Source of the DNA: Bacteroidota bacterium
GTDB lineage: Bacteria; Bacteroidota; Bacteroidia; UBA4408
Assembly (NCBI GenBank): GCA_016718805.1
Contig: JADKCP010000001.1
Location: 496,001 to 560,000, forward strand
Direction of reading: 5' to 3'
DNA length: 64,000 nt
Made by a program: the position numbers and the translations under genes. The notes under the pieces are model-generated. The model did not search any database and was not told the DNA's origin. It worked only from the letters and a program-made list of their open reading frames with translations. Shown here in pieces: positions 18,651 to 27,700 of the stretch (its first letter is position 1; every line of letters starts with the position of its first letter).

Positions 18651-19220
18651 ATGGAAGGTAAACTCATAATTTTTTCTGCTCCTTCAGGTGCTGGCAAAAC
18701 AACTATCGTGCAGCACCTACTTGCCAAATTTCCGGTATTGGAATTTTCTGTTTCAGCCTGCAGTCGTGCTAAGCGAAAAGATGAAAAGGAAGCAGAAGAT
18801 TACTATTTTTTATCGGTTGATGAATTCAAACAAAAAATAGAGCGCAATGAATTTTTAGAGTGGGAGGAAGTTTATACCAATCATTTTTACGGAACACTAC
18901 GATCTGAAATCAACCGGATTTGGAACAAGGGCCACCATGTTATTTTTGATGTGGATGTGCACGGTGGTTTAAATTTGAAAAAAATTTTTGGTAACAGAGC
19001 GCTAGCGGTTTTTGTTAAAGCACCCTCTATACAACACCTCGAAAACCGACTTAAATTGCGTGAAACAGAAACTGCTGAAAGTATTGCTCGACGAATAAAT
19101 AAGGCAGGAGAAGAAATGGAACTTGCTTCTAAGTTTGATGAAATTGTGCTCAACGACCAAATGGAACATGCATTCAGTCAAGCTGAAGAAATCGTAAGTA
19201 AATTTTTAGAAACGAAGTAA
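18651..19220 (+). CDS. gmk: Guanylate kinase
   Basis: Guanylate kinase phosphorylates GMP to GDP with ATP in the cytosol. The P-loop is SAPSGAGKTT (residues 9-18). The GMP-binding region follows with SACSRAKRKDEKEAEDYYFL (about 35-54; the usual SxxTRxxRxxE has Ser-Arg-Ala-Lys here), VDEFKQKIERNEFLEWEEV and YGTLRSEI. Lid and adenine-binding parts (RLKLRETETAESIARRI) are present, and 189 residues is typical. The gene sits between the yicC-like gene and a DinB/YfiT-like gene, with gaps of 14 and 7 bases. Confidence 0.95.
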   Translation: MEGKLIIFSAPSGAGKTTIVQHLLAKFPVLEFSVSACSRAKRKDEKEAEDYYFLSVDEFKQKIERNEFLEWEEVYTNHFYGTLRSEINRIWNKGHHVIFDVDVHGGLNLKKIFGNRALAVFVKAPSIQHLENRLKLRETETAESIARRINKAGEEMELASKFDEIVLNDQMEHAFSQAEEIVSKFLETK

Positions 19221-19227
19221 GTAAAGT

Positions 19228-19770
19228 ATGTCTGTTAAAAATTCGAATAATGATAGTTTAAGGTATCCGATAGGAAAATTCGCTTTTCCTGATACTTTTT
19301 CAGAAGCTTCAATCGCTGGTTGGATAAACGACATTTCCAAGCTCCCTGAGCAGCTTATACAGCTTGTTGATGGCTTGAGTGAAGCTCAGTTATTGCTTAC
19401 ATATCGTGAAGGTGGGTGGAATTGTATACAATTGATAAATCACTTGATTGACAGTCATTCCAATTCTATTATTCGTTTTAAGTTAGCACTTACTGAGGAT
19501 TATCCTACTATTCGACCATATAAAGAAGAATTATTTGCATTGCTTGCCGATTCAATGCATGCACCGGTTGATCAGTCGCTTTTATTAATAAAATTAATGC
19601 ATGCTCGTTGGGTAATATTATTGAACTCTATTAAAAAGGAGGAATGGGAACGTAAATTATTTCATCCTGACTCAAAACGCGATTTTACCCTTTATCAGTT
19701 ACTCGCTTTATACGCTTGGCACGGAAAGCATCATTTAGCGCATATAAAATTAACACAACAAAACCACTAA
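19228..19770 (+). CDS. DinB/YfiT-like putative metal-dependent hydrolase or thiol transferase
   Basis: This 180-residue helical-bundle protein opens with LRYPIGKFAFP, typical of YfiT (BstA-like) members of the DinB superfamily. Three metal-ligand histidine sites of the fold can be seen: NHLIDSH (about residues 71-77) and the C-terminal WHGKHHLAHI (about 163-172). Relatives include bacillithiol S-transferase and thiol-dependent hydrolases of unknown substrate; the reaction here cannot be assigned. The last four bases overlap the convergent pyrophosphohydrolase gene. Confidence 0.82.
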   Translation: MSVKNSNNDSLRYPIGKFAFPDTFSEASIAGWINDISKLPEQLIQLVDGLSEAQLLLTYREGGWNCIQLINHLIDSHSNSIIRFKLALTEDYPTIRPYKEELFALLADSMHAPVDQSLLLIKLMHARWVILLNSIKKEEWERKLFHPDSKRDFTLYQLLALYAWHGKHHLAHIKLTQQNH

Positions 19771-20093
19771 AGTAATTTCTTGTTGCTTTTATGGCGCTCA
19801 CTATCGCGTTGTGTTTTTTTTGCCAAATTATTTTTTAAGGCCTCCGTTAAATCAATCCCGGTTTGATTTGCCAAACAAATTAATACAAATAATACATCGG
19901 CAAGCTCATCTTTTAAATCGGCGTTTTGTTCAGTTTTTTTTGTCGATTGCTCGCCGTAAGTGCGCGCAATAATTCGAGCTACTTCTCCTACTTCTTCGGT
20001 TAACAAAGCCATATTAGTGAGCTCACTAAAATAACGCACACCATGCATTTTAATCCAGTTATCTACTTCTTTTTGTGCAGCCTCTATTGTCAT
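19767..20093 (-). CDS. MazG-like nucleotide pyrophosphohydrolase
   Basis: This 108-residue helical protein is a single-domain MazG-type all-alpha NTP pyrophosphohydrolase. The metal-binding acidic helices are LTEEVGEVARIIA (EExxE type, residues 31-43) and KDELADVLFVLICLANQ (ExxD type, residues 61-77). Members hydrolyse (often non-canonical) nucleoside triphosphates to monophosphate and pyrophosphate, which would act as house-cleaning; the exact substrate is unknown. It follows dtd by 2 bases on the minus strand and its stop overlaps the stop of the convergent DinB-like gene by four bases. Confidence 0.88.
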   Translation of the reverse strand: MTIEAAQKEVDNWIKMHGVRYFSELTNMALLTEEVGEVARIIARTYGEQSTKKTEQNADLKDELADVLFVLICLANQTGIDLTEALKNNLAKKTQRDSERHKSNKKLL

Positions 20094-20095
20094 GT

Positions 20096-20548
20096 TTATT
20101 CTTTGTTTTTGGTATCAATACAAATGGTTACCGGGCCATCGTTTAGTAATTCAATTTGCATGTCGGCGCCGAATTCGCCGGTTGGAACAGTCTTTCCAAG
20201 TTCCTTTTCTAGTTGTTGCACAAATTGCTGATAAATTGGAATAGCAATTTCGGGACGTGCTGCCTTAATATAGGAGGGGCGATTTCCTTTTTTTGTACTC
20301 GCCATTAAGGTAAATTGACTTACCGCTAAAACTTCGCCATTTATATCGCGAACCGATAAATTCATCACTCCACTTGCATCGTCAAATATGCGCAAATTGC
20401 TCAATTTCAAACAAAGCCAATCAATGTCCTCTTTGGTATCTGCTTCTTCTATGCCTATTAAAACTAATAGCCCATTTCCGATTTCTGCCTTAAGCAGTTT
20501 ACGAATGCAAACTTTAGCTTTTGAAACTCTTTGTATTACTGCTTTCAT
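20096..20548 (-). CDS. dtd: D-aminoacyl-tRNA deacylase
   Basis: Dtd removes D-amino acids (and glycine) mischarged on tRNA, protecting translation. The 150-residue protein starts MKAVIQRVSKAKV, has the cross-subunit active-site motifs SQFTLMAST (residues 77-85) and the C-terminal NDGPVTICIDT (residues 136-146, the NxGPVT motif). Its length is exactly that of the homodimeric bacterial enzyme. It is the middle gene of rsgA-dtd-mazG, 32 bases after rsgA. Confidence 0.96.
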   Translation of the reverse strand: MKAVIQRVSKAKVCIRKLLKAEIGNGLLVLIGIEEADTKEDIDWLCLKLSNLRIFDDASGVMNLSVRDINGEVLAVSQFTLMASTKKGNRPSYIKAARPEIAIPIYQQFVQQLEKELGKTVPTGEFGADMQIELLNDGPVTICIDTKNKE

Positions 20549-20580
20549 TTAAGAATCAATTAAAATACTTAGCTCTTAAA

Positions 20581-21504
20581 TTATTCTCCACTTAAAATAC
20601 TTAAATAGCTATTGTAGCGGCTGCTAGCAATTTCGCCACTTTCAACAGCTTGTTTTACACTGCATCCAGGCTCATTAACGTGTAAACAGTTGTTGTACTT
20701 ACATTGATTTACACGATCGCGTAATTCCGGAAAAAAACTCCAGAGCTCTTCGCGTGCAATTTCAACCACTCCAATTTCTTTTATTCCGGGGGTATCGATG
20801 ATGTATCCACCGGATGTCAATGGATGCATTTCGGCGAAAGTGGTAGTGTGTGTGCCCTTATTATGTGCTTCCGATAGTTGTGCAGTTTTAATTTGCAGTA
20901 AAGGATCTAATGCGTTTATTAAGGTTGATTTACCAACACCCGAGTGCCCGCTTACCAAGTTTATTTTATCTTTCATTAGCAAACGGAGCTGCTTAACATC
21001 CGTTTCTTTTAATGCCGAAATTGGCAAACAGGGATAGCCTATTTTTGAATATATTGATGTTCGTTCTTCAACGCCGGCAATATCTTCTTTGGTCCATTGA
21101 TCCATTTTAGTAAATATAATGCTTACTGGAATATGATAGGCTTCTGCACTAACTAAAAATCGGTCAATAAATCCTAAAGAAGTTCGTGGCGATGAAATGG
21201 TCACCAAGAGGTAAGCACGATCTATATTGGCCGCTAAAATATGTGTTTGACGAGATAGATTAATTGATTTTCGAATGATGTAATTTTTTCTTGGCTCAAT
21301 GGTGTGAATAATTCCTTTAGGCTCAGTTTCAGTATCAAGGCTTTTTTCAAATTCAAATTGAACATGATCGCCAACTGCAATGGGATTGGTGCTTTTAATA
21401 TCTTTAATTCTGAAGTTTCCTTTTATCCTGCAATCTACCTTTACACCTTCAGCTGTAAGTACGGTATACCAACTACCTGTTGACTTAATAACTACAGCTG
21501 TCAT
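20581..21504 (-). CDS. rsgA: Ribosome small-subunit biogenesis GTPase RsgA
   Basis: RsgA is a circularly permuted GTPase that checks late maturation of the 30S subunit. The permuted order is visible: G4 motif TKMD (132-135) comes before the P-loop GHSGVGKST (186-194) and G3 DTPG (237-240). An OB-fold occupies the first 70 residues. The C-terminal zinc site is C268, C273, H275 and C281. The length is 307 residues. It heads the minus-strand operon, divergent from gldA, with 120 bases between them that hold overlapping promoter candidates. Confidence 0.96.
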   Translation of the reverse strand: MTAVVIKSTGSWYTVLTAEGVKVDCRIKGNFRIKDIKSTNPIAVGDHVQFEFEKSLDTETEPKGIIHTIEPRKNYIIRKSINLSRQTHILAANIDRAYLLVTISSPRTSLGFIDRFLVSAEAYHIPVSIIFTKMDQWTKEDIAGVEERTSIYSKIGYPCLPISALKETDVKQLRLLMKDKINLVSGHSGVGKSTLINALDPLLQIKTAQLSEAHNKGTHTTTFAEMHPLTSGGYIIDTPGIKEIGVVEIAREELWSFFPELRDRVNQCKYNNCLHVNEPGCSVKQAVESGEIASSRYNSYLSILSGE

Positions 21505-21538
21505 CCTAGCATCAATTATTTATGATTATTTTAGAATC

Positions 21539-21546
21539 CAAAATTA
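21539..21546 (-). promoter_or_regulatory. Possible -7 element for rsgA
   Basis: On the minus strand this is TAATTTTG, a full match to TAnnTTTG, about 35 bases before the rsgA start. No clear -33 TTTG is found at the expected distance. Confidence 0.33.
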
Positions 21547-21556
21547 GAAAAAGAAT

Positions 21557-21564
21557 TAGCTTTG
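21557..21564 (+). promoter_or_regulatory. Possible -7 element for gldA
   Basis: TAGCTTTG matches TAnnTTTG and lies about 60 bases before the gldA start. It is only 10 bases from the oppositely directed rsgA element, so the two promoters would overlap. No clear -33 element is visible. Confidence 0.33.
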
Positions 21565-21624
21565 ACCAGTGAAGCTGTTTCTCTGCAACAACACTATACA
21601 TCATAAGTTCGATTTTATTTTAGT

Positions 21625-22533
21625 ATGTCAATTCAAGTCAATAACATAACCAAGCTTTACGGCAAACAAAAAGCACTCAATGAGGTTTCTTTTGAAGTTG
21701 CTAAAGGCGAAATCATAGGATTTCTTGGTCCGAATGGAGCAGGAAAATCAACCATGATGAAAATTATTACTTGCTTTATTCCTCCAAGCACAGGAAGTGT
21801 TTCGGTTTGTGGTTATGATGTGAACGAACAGTCAATTGAAGTGCGTCGTTGCGTTGGATATCTTCCCGAAAACAATCCGCTATACCTCGACATGTATGTG
21901 AAAGAATACCTCGAATTTATTGCGGGTATTCATTCTTTAGGAAAAAAGACGAAGCCGCGCATTCATGAAATGATTGAAATAACCGGTCTTCAATTAGAAC
22001 AACATAAAAAAATTGGAGCCTTGTCAAAAGGCTACCGTCAGCGTGTAGGTCTGGCGCAAGCACTAATTCACGATCCCAAAGTACTCATATTGGATGAACC
22101 AACCACCGGATTAGATCCCAATCAATTGGCAGAGATTCGTGACTTGATTCGCAAGGTGGGTAAAGAAAAGACCGTAATGTTAAGTACACACATTATGCAA
22201 GAAGTAAAAGCTGTTTGCGACCGGGTAATCATTATCAACAAAGGAAATATTGTAGCAAACGATACTACCGAAACATTACAAAATACACGCACAAAACAAC
22301 AAGTAGTTAAGGTCGAATTTGACAAACAAGTTTCGAAACAAAAACTAACAAGCATTGCCGGCATTGATACGGTTGAAGAAATTACTCCAACACAATGGAA
22401 ACTTATTTCTTTTAAAGAAGCGGATATTCGACCAACAATTTTTCAATTTGCCGTTGCCAATCAATTAGCTGTACTTACGTTACAAAAGGAAGAACAATCC
22501 TTGGAAGATGTATTTAAACAGCTAACACAATAA
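21625..22533 (+). CDS. gldA: Gliding-motility ABC transporter ATP-binding protein GldA
   Basis: This 302-residue ABC ATPase closely fits GldA: Walker A GPNGAGKST (residues 35-43), a signature helix LSKGYRQRVGLAQAL in place of the canonical LSGGQ (about 131-145), Walker B VLILDEPTTGLDPNQ (about 154-168) and the switch histidine in STHIMQEVKAVCD. The stretch GYLPENNPLYLDMYVKEYL is typical of the family. In F. johnsoniae GldA acts with the membrane proteins GldF and GldG, is needed for gliding, and is encoded apart from them, as here. It is therefore a separate transcription unit with its own promoter candidate upstream. Confidence 0.88.
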   Translation: MSIQVNNITKLYGKQKALNEVSFEVAKGEIIGFLGPNGAGKSTMMKIITCFIPPSTGSVSVCGYDVNEQSIEVRRCVGYLPENNPLYLDMYVKEYLEFIAGIHSLGKKTKPRIHEMIEITGLQLEQHKKIGALSKGYRQRVGLAQALIHDPKVLILDEPTTGLDPNQLAEIRDLIRKVGKEKTVMLSTHIMQEVKAVCDRVIIINKGNIVANDTTETLQNTRTKQQVVKVEFDKQVSKQKLTSIAGIDTVEEITPTQWKLISFKEADIRPTIFQFAVANQLAVLTLQKEEQSLEDVFKQLTQ

Positions 22534-22568
22534 GCATAAACAATTCCCAAAATCAGGTTTAATTTCCC

Positions 22569-22576
22569 TACTTTTG
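22569..22576 (+). promoter_or_regulatory. Possible -7 element for the PurF-like gene
   Basis: TACTTTTG fits TAnnTTTG and lies 32 bases ahead of the ATG at 22609. No TTG is visible about 19 bases further upstream. Confidence 0.35.
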
Positions 22577-22608
22577 TACTATCGTTTTTATACAAGCAAC
22601 AATCTCTC

Positions 22609-24507
22609 ATGAGCGATAGCATTAAGCATGAATGTGGCATTGCCCTGATTCGACTTCGAAAGCCACTAAATTACTATTCTGATAAATACGGAACAGCACT
22701 TTATGGACTCAACAAATTGTATTTGTTGATGGAAAAACAGCACAACCGTGGACAAGATGGAGCAGGTGTTGCCAATATTAAATTAGATACCGAACCAGGT
22801 AGCCGTTACATTAGCCGTTACCGCAGCAATGGGAGTAATGCAATTAAAGAAATATTTGAAAAAATTAATAATCGTTTAGCTGAAGCAAAACAATCAAATC
22901 CGGTAAACTTTAACGATGCCGAATGGCTCAAAAAAAATGTTGCTTTTAGCGGAGAATTATTATTAGGTCATTTGCGCTATGGAACTTTTGGTAAAAATTC
23001 GATTGAAAATTGCCATCCTTTTTTACGTCAAAATAATTGGAAAACAAAAAACCTTGTTGTAGCCGGTAATTTTAATCTTACTAATGTTGATGAGCTATTT
23101 GAACAATTGGTCGACCTCGGACAACATCCCAAAGAAAAAACCGATACAGTTACTGTAATGGAACGAATTGGCCATTTTTTAGATGTTGAAAATGAACGAC
23201 TCTTCCAGGAATTTAAAAAGCAAGGGCACGACAATCAAACAATTTCAACACTCATTGGCGAGCACCTCGACTTGCAAAAAATTCTGATTGATGCCAGCCG
23301 AAAGTGGGATGGTGGTTATGCAATGGCTGGCCTAATTGGACATGGAGATGCTTTTGTGCTGCGCGATCCAAACGGAATTCGCCCTGCCTATTACTATTAT
23401 GACGATGAAATTGCAGTAGTAACATCTGAGCGACCTGCAATACAAACTGCTTTTAATGTTAGTGCTGATAAAATCAAGGAAATAAAACCGGGTCATGCAG
23501 TGATTATCCGAAAAAATGGAAGTGTTGAGGAAATCGAAATTAGAAAGTCGGAAACTCGAAATGCTTGTTCATTTGAACGAATCTATTTTTCACGGGGTAG
23601 CGATGCGGCTATTTATCAGGAACGAAAAAAACTTGGAACATCGCTATGCCCCGCAATATTACAGGCAATTGAAAACGATACTCGAAACACCGTATTTTCT
23701 TACATTCCCAATACAGCTGAAATAGCTTTTTACGGAATGGTGAAAGGTATAGAAGATTATCTTACAAGCGTTAAGCAGCGTAAAATAATGGAAAGCGTTG
23801 CCACATTGGATGAAGCGAAACTTTCTAAAATTTTGTCGATTCATCCGCGTATTGAAAAATTAGCCATTAAGGATGCAAAACTGCGAACGTTTATTACCGA
23901 CGATATGCACCGTGATGAAATGGTTGCGCATGTTTATGATGTGACTTACGGTGTAGTAAAGCCTACCGATACGCTTGTGGTTATTGACGATTCAATAGTA
24001 AGAGGTACCACTTTAAAACAGAGTATTTTAAGAATGCTCGATCGATTAAATCCAAAAAAAATTATCATAGTTTCAAGTGCCCCTCAAATACGTTACCCCG
24101 ATTGTTATGGGATTGATATGGCCAAACTAGGCGATTTTATTGCCTTTCAAGCTGCAATACAGTTGCTAAAGGAAAATTTTAAGGAAAATATTATTGAGGA
24201 AGTTTATGAAAAAGCGAAGGCAATGGACGAGCTTCCAAAAGATAAAATAAGAAATGTTGTAAAGGATATTTATGCTCCTTTTACACCGAATCAGATTTCA
24301 AAGAAAATTGCCGAATTGCTTACTCCTCCTGATTTAAGTGCAGAAGTTGAAGTGATTTATCAATCCTTGGAAGGTTTGCATGCAGCCTGTACAAACAATT
24401 CGGGCGATTGGTATTTTTCGGGCAATTACCCAACTCCCGGAGGAAATAAGGTTGCCAATAAAGCTTTCATAAATTACATGGAGGGCAAAAATATTCGTGC
24501 CTATTAA
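22609..24507 (+). CDS. Amidophosphoribosyltransferase-like class II glutamine amidotransferase (PurF family)
   Basis: The 632-residue protein has the two PurF domains. The N-terminal Ntn-hydrolase glutaminase domain has Cys9 as probable nucleophile after a short propeptide (IKHECGIALI), with HNRGQDGAG and GHLRYGTFG. A C-terminal phosphoribosyltransferase domain carries the PRPP loop VVIDDSIVRGTT (about 456-467). PurF makes phosphoribosylamine from PRPP and glutamine in purine synthesis. This protein is over 100 residues longer than standard PurF, with inserts near residues 85-110 and a C-terminal extension, and no other pur gene is adjacent. It may be the long paralogue found in Bacteroidota rather than the main PurF, so I leave the symbol empty. 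Confidence 0.85.
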   Translation: MSDSIKHECGIALIRLRKPLNYYSDKYGTALYGLNKLYLLMEKQHNRGQDGAGVANIKLDTEPGSRYISRYRSNGSNAIKEIFEKINNRLAEAKQSNPVNFNDAEWLKKNVAFSGELLLGHLRYGTFGKNSIENCHPFLRQNNWKTKNLVVAGNFNLTNVDELFEQLVDLGQHPKEKTDTVTVMERIGHFLDVENERLFQEFKKQGHDNQTISTLIGEHLDLQKILIDASRKWDGGYAMAGLIGHGDAFVLRDPNGIRPAYYYYDDEIAVVTSERPAIQTAFNVSADKIKEIKPGHAVIIRKNGSVEEIEIRKSETRNACSFERIYFSRGSDAAIYQERKKLGTSLCPAILQAIENDTRNTVFSYIPNTAEIAFYGMVKGIEDYLTSVKQRKIMESVATLDEAKLSKILSIHPRIEKLAIKDAKLRTFITDDMHRDEMVAHVYDVTYGVVKPTDTLVVIDDSIVRGTTLKQSILRMLDRLNPKKIIIVSSAPQIRYPDCYGIDMAKLGDFIAFQAAIQLLKENFKENIIEEVYEKAKAMDELPKDKIRNVVKDIYAPFTPNQISKKIAELLTPPDLSAEVEVIYQSLEGLHAACTNNSGDWYFSGNYPTPGGNKVANKAFINYMEGKNIRAY

Positions 24508-24757
24508 TAGGTTAGTTAAGCTCTCATCTAGTATAATATATTTACCTCATTTCTACTGTTAGTTTGGTTGGCATTGATTTTTTTTGAATGCTCCATTCCT
24601 ACGATGTTTTTACTGCTAAATGGCTAACAATAAATAAGCTCAGTTTTTAATCCGGAAATTTACTGATCGAACACCATTTTCTACTTTATGAATAGCAATC
24701 TTAAAAAATTTAGTAATATTACTAGCTCAAAATAATTAACCCTTAATCAGTTTCAGT

Positions 24758-27700
24758 ATGAAAATAAATTTTTACAAAGCGATATTTTTTGCGGTAATCG
24801 CTATGGTTTTGATAACCACATCAAGGCTGAATGCACAAGTTGCTAATTATATTTTTTCGCAAAGCAATGGCACCTATGTTCCTTTAACAGTAGGATTTAG
24901 CTTAGGAGATGCCACTACCAATGATCAGTATTTTGTTGACCCAAATTCACCTTTAGGTGGCACCAATGTATTGGGTGCAGGATTACCTATCGGGTTTAAT
25001 TTTACTTACAACGATACGGTTTACGATAAGTTTGGTGTTTGTGCCAATGGTTTTATAACCTTGGGAATTGGATCAATCGATTTTTCAAATTCAAACTTAA
25101 CTTTGCCATTATCTTCAGGAATGCGTAGAGTAATTGCCGGAGTTGGACGTGATTTGGAATCACAACCAAATGCTTCAATACGCTACGCTACGTTAGGTAC
25201 ATCTCCTAATAGAACCTTAATTATTCAGTGGCAAAACTATACACGTTTTAATAATGTGGCCGACGATAGTTTGAATTTTCAAATTCGTTTAAGTGAAACT
25301 TCCAATACAATTACAGTGGTTTATGGTAAAATGCTTACCGGTTCAACTCAAACAAATTTAAGTCAAGTGGGAATTAAAGGCGCAACTGCTTTTGATGTAA
25401 ACATGCGAACCACTACCACCAGCTGGCTTACAACAACGGCAACTACAGTCAATACTGCCGGGTGTACGTTAAACACAAACATATTTCCTCCAAACGGTTT
25501 AACTTTTACTTGGTTGCCTCCTTTGCCCTGTGTTGCCCCACCAACAGCCGGTACTGCATCAGTAGCACCTAGTGCTACCTGCGCGGCACTTAAGGTTGTT
25601 TCAGTGAACGGTAATTCAGTAGGAATCGGTGCTTCATTGCAATGGTTGGTATCGGCTGATAGCTTAAATTGGAATGTAATCAGTGGAGCAACTTCATCCA
25701 GTTATTCGATCACACAAAGCAGTTCAAATTACTACCGTTGCGTTAATACTTGTTCAGGTTTAACCGATTCTACTAATGTAGTGTTAGTTGCAGGGGCTTC
25801 TTCTGCAACAACTTGCTATTGCACTTTAAACTTGCATCAAGCACCTGGTTGCAATATTGGTTTTATAAATTCCATAAGTATAACCGGTACCGGATTTACA
25901 AATCTTAATTCTGGTTGTTCTGGATTAAGCGGAAATTCATACACCAGCTATTTAGATACCGGCAATTATACCGCCTCTTTATTTGCAGGCCAATCTTATA
26001 GTTTTTCTGTAACCTCTTCTGCTGCCGGAGCTATTTCAGTTTGGATTGACTATAATCAAAATGGAACCTTTGAAGCTTCTGAATGGACACAAGTGAGTGC
26101 TGCGTCTACAGCAAATGTGGCGAGTATTGTTACTGTATCTATTCCATCAACTGCTTCAATTGGTAAAACTGGAATCCGTTTCCGTTTCCGTGGAGGCGGA
26201 GGTGCAAATAATGCTACCGATGCATGTACCACATTTGGCTCTGGGGAAACCGAAGATTACTTAGTAGAAATTGCGCAACAATCACCTTGTGTTGCTCCTC
26301 CAACAGCAGGAACAGCAACTACTTCAGCAACTGGAATTTGTGCTGGAATCAATTACTCATTGGGATTAACAGGTAATTCAATGGGTTCAGGATTAACCTT
26401 TCAATGGCAGGAGTCTCTTGACAGTATTAACTGGTCAGATATAATTGGTGCTAACAATTCATTTTACGCAACTTCATCACTTCAAAATACTTATTACCGT
26501 TGTTATGTTACCTGCAGCAATGTTAGTGATACTAGCTCAGTTGTTTTGGTTGCTATAAATCCAGCTACATTATGTTATTGTGTAACTGCGCTGCACAACA
26601 ATACGAACTGTAATCCTGCAGGAAGCATTAACGATGTAACCATTACCGGAACTACGCTTTCCAATTTAGCTACAGGTTGCGCCTCAACTTCAGGTCAATC
26701 ATATTCAAGTTATAGTCCGGTTGGAAGCAATACCGCTTCGATAGATATTGGTATGCCATACAATTTTAATGTTACTGTTGGAAATGCCAATAACACCATT
26801 TCACTTTGGATTGATTACGATCAAAGCGGAACTTTTGATGCAAATGAGTGGACTCAAGTTTCAGCAGCATCCCAGGCTAACGTGCCGAATTCTATAACTG
26901 TATTTATTCCAATAACTGCAATGAGTGGACAAACCGGAATGCGCATCCGTACTCGTCAACAAGGAGGTGCAAATGCAGATATTGATGCTTGCACAGCATT
27001 TGGTTCAGGCGAAACTGAAGATTATATCATCACTTTAGTTCAACCACCTCCCTGTGTTGCTCCACCAACTGCAGGTATTGCACTTGCTACTGATAGCAGC
27101 GTTTGTGCAGGTGTAGATTTTACACTCTCTTTAACAGGTTCGAGCACTGGTTCCGGAATGAGCTATTCATGGGAATCATCAACTGACAGCCTCAGCTGGC
27201 TTCCAATTTTTGGCGCTACCAATCCATTCTACACTAGCACCTTAATTCAATCAGCTTACTATCGTTGCATCCTTACTTGTAGTGGAATGAGCGATACTAG
27301 CTCGGTTGTTTATGTTATGCAGAACGCAGCAACCGATTGCTATTGTGTTTCATCCGCCAACAATGCCAGTGATACCGATATAGGAAATGTAAATTTTGGT
27401 ACACTCAACAATGGTGTTGGTACGCCTGCAACACAAAACCCAACAGCAACCGGTACGTATTCTGATTTTACAGCATTACAGGTACAATCATATACTCAAA
27501 ATATAACCTATCCTATTTCAATTACACAAATTAATAGTGCTAACTTTTTTACTGCAAATTTTGCTGTTTATATTGACTATAATCAAAACGGCGATTTTAC
27601 AGATGTAGGCGAAACAGTGTTTACCGGTACAACAACTAACGTAACTGGTGGTAATACTGTGTCAGGATCAGTAACGATTCCTTCGTTAGCGGTTCCGGGC

